Part shown: one piece after another, positions 16,626 through 19,534 of the stretch | Numbering within the stretch: position 1 is the first letter of the stretch | Layout of the letters: the number at the start of each line of letters is the position of its first letter | Source of the DNA: Alterirhizorhabdus sp964247265 | GTDB lineage: Bacteria > Pseudomonadota > Alphaproteobacteria > Sphingomonadales > Sphingomonadaceae | Assembly: GCA_964247265.1 (NCBI GenBank) | Contig: CAXTTS010000038.1 | Coordinates: 1 to 19,534, forward strand | Length of the DNA: 19,534 nucleotides | Direction: 5' to 3' | Position numbers and translations under genes: made by a program | The notes under the pieces: generated by a model | Seen by the model: the letters and a program-made list of their open reading frames with translations, nothing else | Database searches by the model: none | What the model was told of the DNA's origin: nothing

Positions 16626-17087
16626 TCAGCCGCCGAGCTTGCCGAACCGCGCCTCGAAGCCGGCCTTGTCGCCCTTGGCCAGATGCTGCGCCTGTTCGAC
16701 CCACTGGTCCTTCAGGATGCGGCCCTTGAACGCGCCCATGCCGCTATCCACCGCCCCCACCTGGGCATCGTCCAGCCCGGCCAGCTGATCGAAGCGGCGG
16801 ATGCCGAGCGCGTTCAGCTGGGCCTGCGCCTTGGGGCCGAGGCCCTTGATCTGGGTGAGCGGATCGGCCGGGCCGGTCGCCTCGGGCAAGGCGGGGTGGG
16901 AATCGACGCCGAGGAACTGATCGGCGACATCCTCGATCGCGGCCGCCGCCCCGTCGCTGACGCCGTGGCCTTCGCCCGCCGCCGGGAGCGTGGCGTTGTC
17001 GCCGCCGCGCCGGCGCCAGAGAAACAGGAACGCCGCGGCCACCACCAGGGTGATGAAGACGATCAGGAGGATTTCGGTCTGGCTCAC
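16626..17087 (-). CDS. Membrane-anchored helix-hairpin-helix protein
   Basis: A 153-residue protein. Residues 5-23 form one hydrophobic membrane segment followed by Arg-Arg-Arg, which would place the rest in the cytosol. A low-complexity Ala/Gly-rich linker follows. A helix-hairpin-helix element lies at about 76-104, with IKGLGPKAQAQLNALGIRRF, then a C-terminal helical tail (FKGRILKDQWVEQAQHLAKG). It resembles the COG3743-type group loosely described as flap endonuclease-like, but no nuclease residues are recognisable and the HhH probably only binds DNA or protein. The start is GTG at 17087, with AGAGAG about eight bases upstream. It follows purD by 64 nt on the same strand and may be cotranscribed. 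Function is unknown. Confidence 0.78.
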   Translation of the reverse strand: MSQTEILLIVFITLVVAAAFLFLWRRRGGDNATLPAAGEGHGVSDGAAAAIEDVADQFLGVDSHPALPEATGPADPLTQIKGLGPKAQAQLNALGIRRFDQLAGLDDAQVGAVDSGMGAFKGRILKDQWVEQAQHLAKGDKAGFEARFGKLGG

Positions 17088-17151
17088 TTTTGTCTCTCTG
17101 TAGCTTGTCAGGCTTCTCTAGATCGCCGGACGGAGGCCGCAAGGCTTTGCA

Positions 17152-18446
17152 TCATTCTCCGCCTTCGCGGGCGACCTCGCGCCAGCCGATGTCGCGGCGG
17201 CAGAAGCCGGTGGGAAAGTGGATCAGGTCCACCGCGCGGTAGGCGGCGGCCTGCGCGTCCGCCACCGAAGCGCCGGTAGCGGTGACGTTCAGCACGCGCC
17301 CGCCACTGGCGACGAGCGCGTCGTCGCGCAGCGCGGTGCCGGCATGGAAGACGATCGCGCCCGCCGCCTCGGCCGCGTCGATCCCGCCGATCGCGCCGCC
17401 TTTCTCCGGCACGCCGGGGTAGCCGCGCGCGGCCATCACCACGGTGAGCGCGGCGCGATCCGCCAGCACCGGCGCGGGCACCTGCGCCAGCCGCCCTTCC
17501 GCCACCGCCAGCAGCAAGGCGAGCAGATCGCCTTCCAGCCGCATCATCAGCACCTGGCATTCGGGATCGCCGNNNNNNNNNNGCCGAAGCGCGCGTTGTA
17601 TTCGATCAGCTGTGGGCCGTCCGCCGTCAGCATCAGGCCGGCATAGAGCACCCCAGCATAAGGCGTGCCGGCCGCCGCCATCGCGCGCACGGTGGGGACG
17701 ACGATCTCCGCCATCGCCTGCGCCTCCAGCGCGGGGGTGAGCACGGCGGCCGGGCTGTAGGCGCCCATGCCGCCGGTGTTCGGCCCCGTATCGCCATCGC
17801 CGACCCGCTTGTGATCCTGCGCCGAGCCGAACGGCACGACGGTGGTGCCGTCGGTGAGCGCGAAGAAGCTCGCTTCCTCGCCGGTGAGGAATTGTTCGAT
17901 CACCACCTCGGCCCCCGCCCCGCCGAAGCCGCCGGCGAACATGTCGGCCACCGCCGCCTCCGCCTGTTCGCGAGTTTCGGCGATCACCACGCCCTTGCCG
18001 GCGGCCAGCCCATCCGCCTTGATGACGACGGGCAGGCCGAAGCCCGGCAGCGCCGCCGTGGCCGCCGCCGCATCGCCGAAGCGGGCGTAGCCGGCGGTGG
18101 GGATGCCCGCTTTCGCGCACAGATCCTTGGTGAAGCCCTTCGATCCCTCCAGCCGCGCCGCCGCCGCCGTCGGGCCGAAGACGAGGATGCCGTTGGCGAT
18201 CAGCAGATCGGCCAGGCCATCGACCAGCGGCTGTTCCGGCCCGACGACGACGAGGCCGACCTCCATGTCGCGGGCGAAGGCGAAGACCGATTGCAGATGC
18301 GCGTGATCCAGCGCGACGCATTCCGCATGCCGCGCGATCCCCGGATTGCCGGGCGCGGCGTAGAGCCGGCTGAGCCTTGGCGATTGCGCCAGCTTCCACG
18401 CGAGCGCATGTTCGCGACCGCCCGATCCCAGCAGCAGGACATTCAT
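17152..18446 (-). CDS. purD: Phosphoribosylamine--glycine ligase (GAR synthetase), interrupted by an assembly gap
   Basis: An ATP-grasp enzyme for the second step of purine synthesis, joining glycine to phosphoribosylamine. The N-terminal part (288 residues from the ATG at 18446) has LLLGSGGREHAL, VIKADGLAAGKGVV and GPNTGGMGAYSPA, and ends IEYNARFG. After ten Ns (17573-17582) the protein resumes in another frame with GDPECQVLMMRLEGDLLALL and runs 138 residues from Asp to the stop. Joined directly, the parts give 426 residues, close to the 429 of E. coli PurD, with the canonical FGDPEC motif restored. The frame break is therefore almost certainly an artefact of the gap, not a pseudogene. GGAAGGG lies nine bases before the ATG. 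The start codon overlaps that of divergent xseA. Confidence 0.93.
17573..17582. other. Run of 10 Ns (assembly gap) inside purD
   Basis: Ten unknown bases sit inside purD. On the coding strand the left flank ends CTTCGGC and the right flank begins CGGCGATCC, so both carry CGGC. Collapsing the Ns and the duplicate CGGC gives an uninterrupted Phe-Gly-Asp-Pro-Glu-Cys codon string. Confidence 0.95.
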
Positions 18447-19534
18447 GCGTTCAAGCCCTTCCAGTGACGCGCGGCTGTTAGCCGAGGAGACCCCCGGCGA
18501 CAACGCGCCGGCGCTGTCCGTCTCCGAACTGTCGGGCGCGCTGAAGCGCAGCGTGGAGGATGCATTCGGCCATGTGCGGGTGCGCGGCGAGATTTCGGGC
18601 TATAAGCGGGTCGCCTCCGGCCACAGCTACCTGACGCTGAAGGACGATCGCGCCTGCATCGACGGGGTGATCTGGAAGAACAGCCCCGGCGCGGTGGCCT
18701 TTCGCCCCGAGGACGGGATCGAGGTGATCGCGACCGGGCGGCTGACGACCTATCCCGGCCGATCCAAATATCAGATCGTGATCGAGCGGATGGAGCTGGC
18801 CGGCGCCGGCGCGCTGATGGCGCTGCTCGACCAGCGGCGGCGGGCGCTGGCGGCGGAGGGGCTGTTCGCCGCTGAGCGGAAGCGGCCGCTGCCGTTCCTG
18901 CCGCGCGTGATCGGCGTGGTGACATCGCCGACCGGGGCGGTGATCCGCGACATATTGCACCGGCTGGCGGATCGCTGCCCGACGCGGGTGATCCTGTGGC
19001 CGGTGATCGTGCAGGGCGAAGGCGCCGCCGCGCAGGTGGCGGCGGCGGTGCGCGGTTTCGGCGAGATGGCGGCGAACGGGGCGATCCCGCGCCCGGATCT
19101 GGTGATCGTGGCCCGCGGCGGCGGATCGATCGAGGATCTGTGGGCCTTCAACGAGGAAGCCGTCGTCCGCGCGGTGGCGGAATGCCCGATCCCGATCATC
19201 TCGGCCGTGGGGCACGAGACCGACACGACGCTGTGCGACTTCGCCGCCGACATGCGCGCGCCGACGCCGACCGCCGCCGCCGAGATCGCGGTGCCGGTGC
19301 GGGCCGACCTGATCGCCACCCTGCGCGAACTGGGCGCGCGGACGCAACGCTGCGCCAACCGCTATCACGATCATGCGCGCGAGCGGCTGGCGGCGACGGC
19401 CTGGCGGCTGCCCGCGCCCGAGCGGCTGCTGGGCCAGCAGCGCCAGCGGTTCGACGATCTGGCGGAGCGGCTGCCGCGCGCGCTTTCCCGCCGGCTGGCG
19501 CTGGCGCGGGGGGAATTGGCGCAGGCATCGGGCG
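18445..19534 (+). CDS. xseA: Exodeoxyribonuclease VII large subunit, 3'-truncated by window
   Basis: The large subunit of ExoVII, which with several XseB subunits degrades single-stranded DNA from both ends. 363 residues are visible. The N-terminal OB-fold domain (about 24-120) contains LSVSELSGALKRSVEDAFG, VRGEISGYKR and SGHSYLTLKDD. The catalytic domain has GVVTSPTGAVIRDI (157-170), ARGGGSIEDLWAFNEE (223-238) and SAVGHETDTTLCDFAADMRAPTP from 253, all hallmarks of XseA. The C-terminal coiled-coil part begins near the window end. The ATG at 18445 is the only suitable in-frame start before the conserved domain; AGGA at 18436-18439 is a modest ribosome site. The start overlaps the purD start on the other strand, so its promoter must lie inside purD. 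xseB is not in the window. Confidence 0.94.
   Translation, partial: MRSSPSSDARLLAEETPGDNAPALSVSELSGALKRSVEDAFGHVRVRGEISGYKRVASGHSYLTLKDDRACIDGVIWKNSPGAVAFRPEDGIEVIATGRLTTYPGRSKYQIVIERMELAGAGALMALLDQRRRALAAEGLFAAERKRPLPFLPRVIGVVTSPTGAVIRDILHRLADRCPTRVILWPVIVQGEGAAAQVAAAVRGFGEMAANGAIPRPDLVIVARGGGSIEDLWAFNEEAVVRAVAECPIPIISAVGHETDTTLCDFAADMRAPTPTAAAEIAVPVRADLIATLRELGARTQRCANRYHDHARERLAATAWRLPAPERLLGQQRQRFDDLAERLPRALSRRLALARGELAQASG

Noticed and set aside
17152..18446. purD as a frameshifted pseudogene
   Set aside because: The only break coincides with ten Ns, and the flanks overlap by four bases that restore the frame and the FGDPEC motif.

Overview
The window is a very GC-rich bacterial chromosome segment. 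It holds twelve complete genes (one of them crossing a short run of Ns) and one gene cut at each end. The gene content and protein flavour suggest an alphaproteobacterium, most likely a sphingomonad: a small CHCC zinc-finger protein, a glnK-amtB pair, a TldD-type protease, an HhH protein with a membrane anchor, and a PolA and XseA that read like sphingomonad versions. This placement is inferred from family resemblance; there is no rRNA in the window. I see no prophage, insertion sequence, CRISPR array, tRNA or toxin-antitoxin module, and base composition is even throughout. This is a housekeeping region and I do not see a new multi-gene system in it.

Layout. Bases 1-1793 (+) are the 3' part of the class I ribonucleotide reductase large subunit (nrdA). 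A RecQ-type helicase (1911-3674, +) and a small rhodanese-like DUF442 protein (3700-4101, +) follow as a likely operon. They converge on the nitrogen pair glnK-amtB (6075 to 4223, -). Two strong hairpins lie in the convergent gap, one followed by a T-run for the amtB strand. glnK has a near-perfect sigma-54 -24/-12 promoter, so this pair is probably nitrogen-controlled through NtrC. Upstream come tldD (-) and a 64-residue CHCC zinc-finger protein (-). Divergent from these is an ABC transporter ATPase (+) whose end overlaps nadB, L-aspartate oxidase (+). polA (+) follows and overlaps by 4 nt a TTG-started polysaccharide flippase (+). A CNNM/CorC-type CBS membrane protein (+) comes next. On the minus strand are a membrane-anchored HhH protein and purD. 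xseA (+, cut by the window end) is divergent from purD, and their start codons overlap in a single CATG.

Points worth a second look. (1) The 3'-5' exonuclease domain of this DNA polymerase I has lost two of the four metal-binding carboxylates (E to Q in Exo I, D to S in Exo III), while the polymerase and 5' nuclease motifs are intact. This predicts a PolA without proofreading. (2) A sigma-54 promoter in front of glnK matches consensus. (3) The 10-N gap inside purD appears to be an assembly artefact: the flanks share four bases, and merging them restores the canonical FGDPEC motif and reading frame. (4) purD and xseA share overlapping divergent start codons. (5) The ABC ATPase has no permease beside it.

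Genes in nucleotide supply and DNA maintenance (nrdA, recQ, polA, purD, xseA) are interleaved with nitrogen assimilation (glnK, amtB), NAD synthesis (nadB) and envelope functions (flippase, CBS protein). Apart from the operon-like pairs noted, I see no evidence that they act as one pathway.
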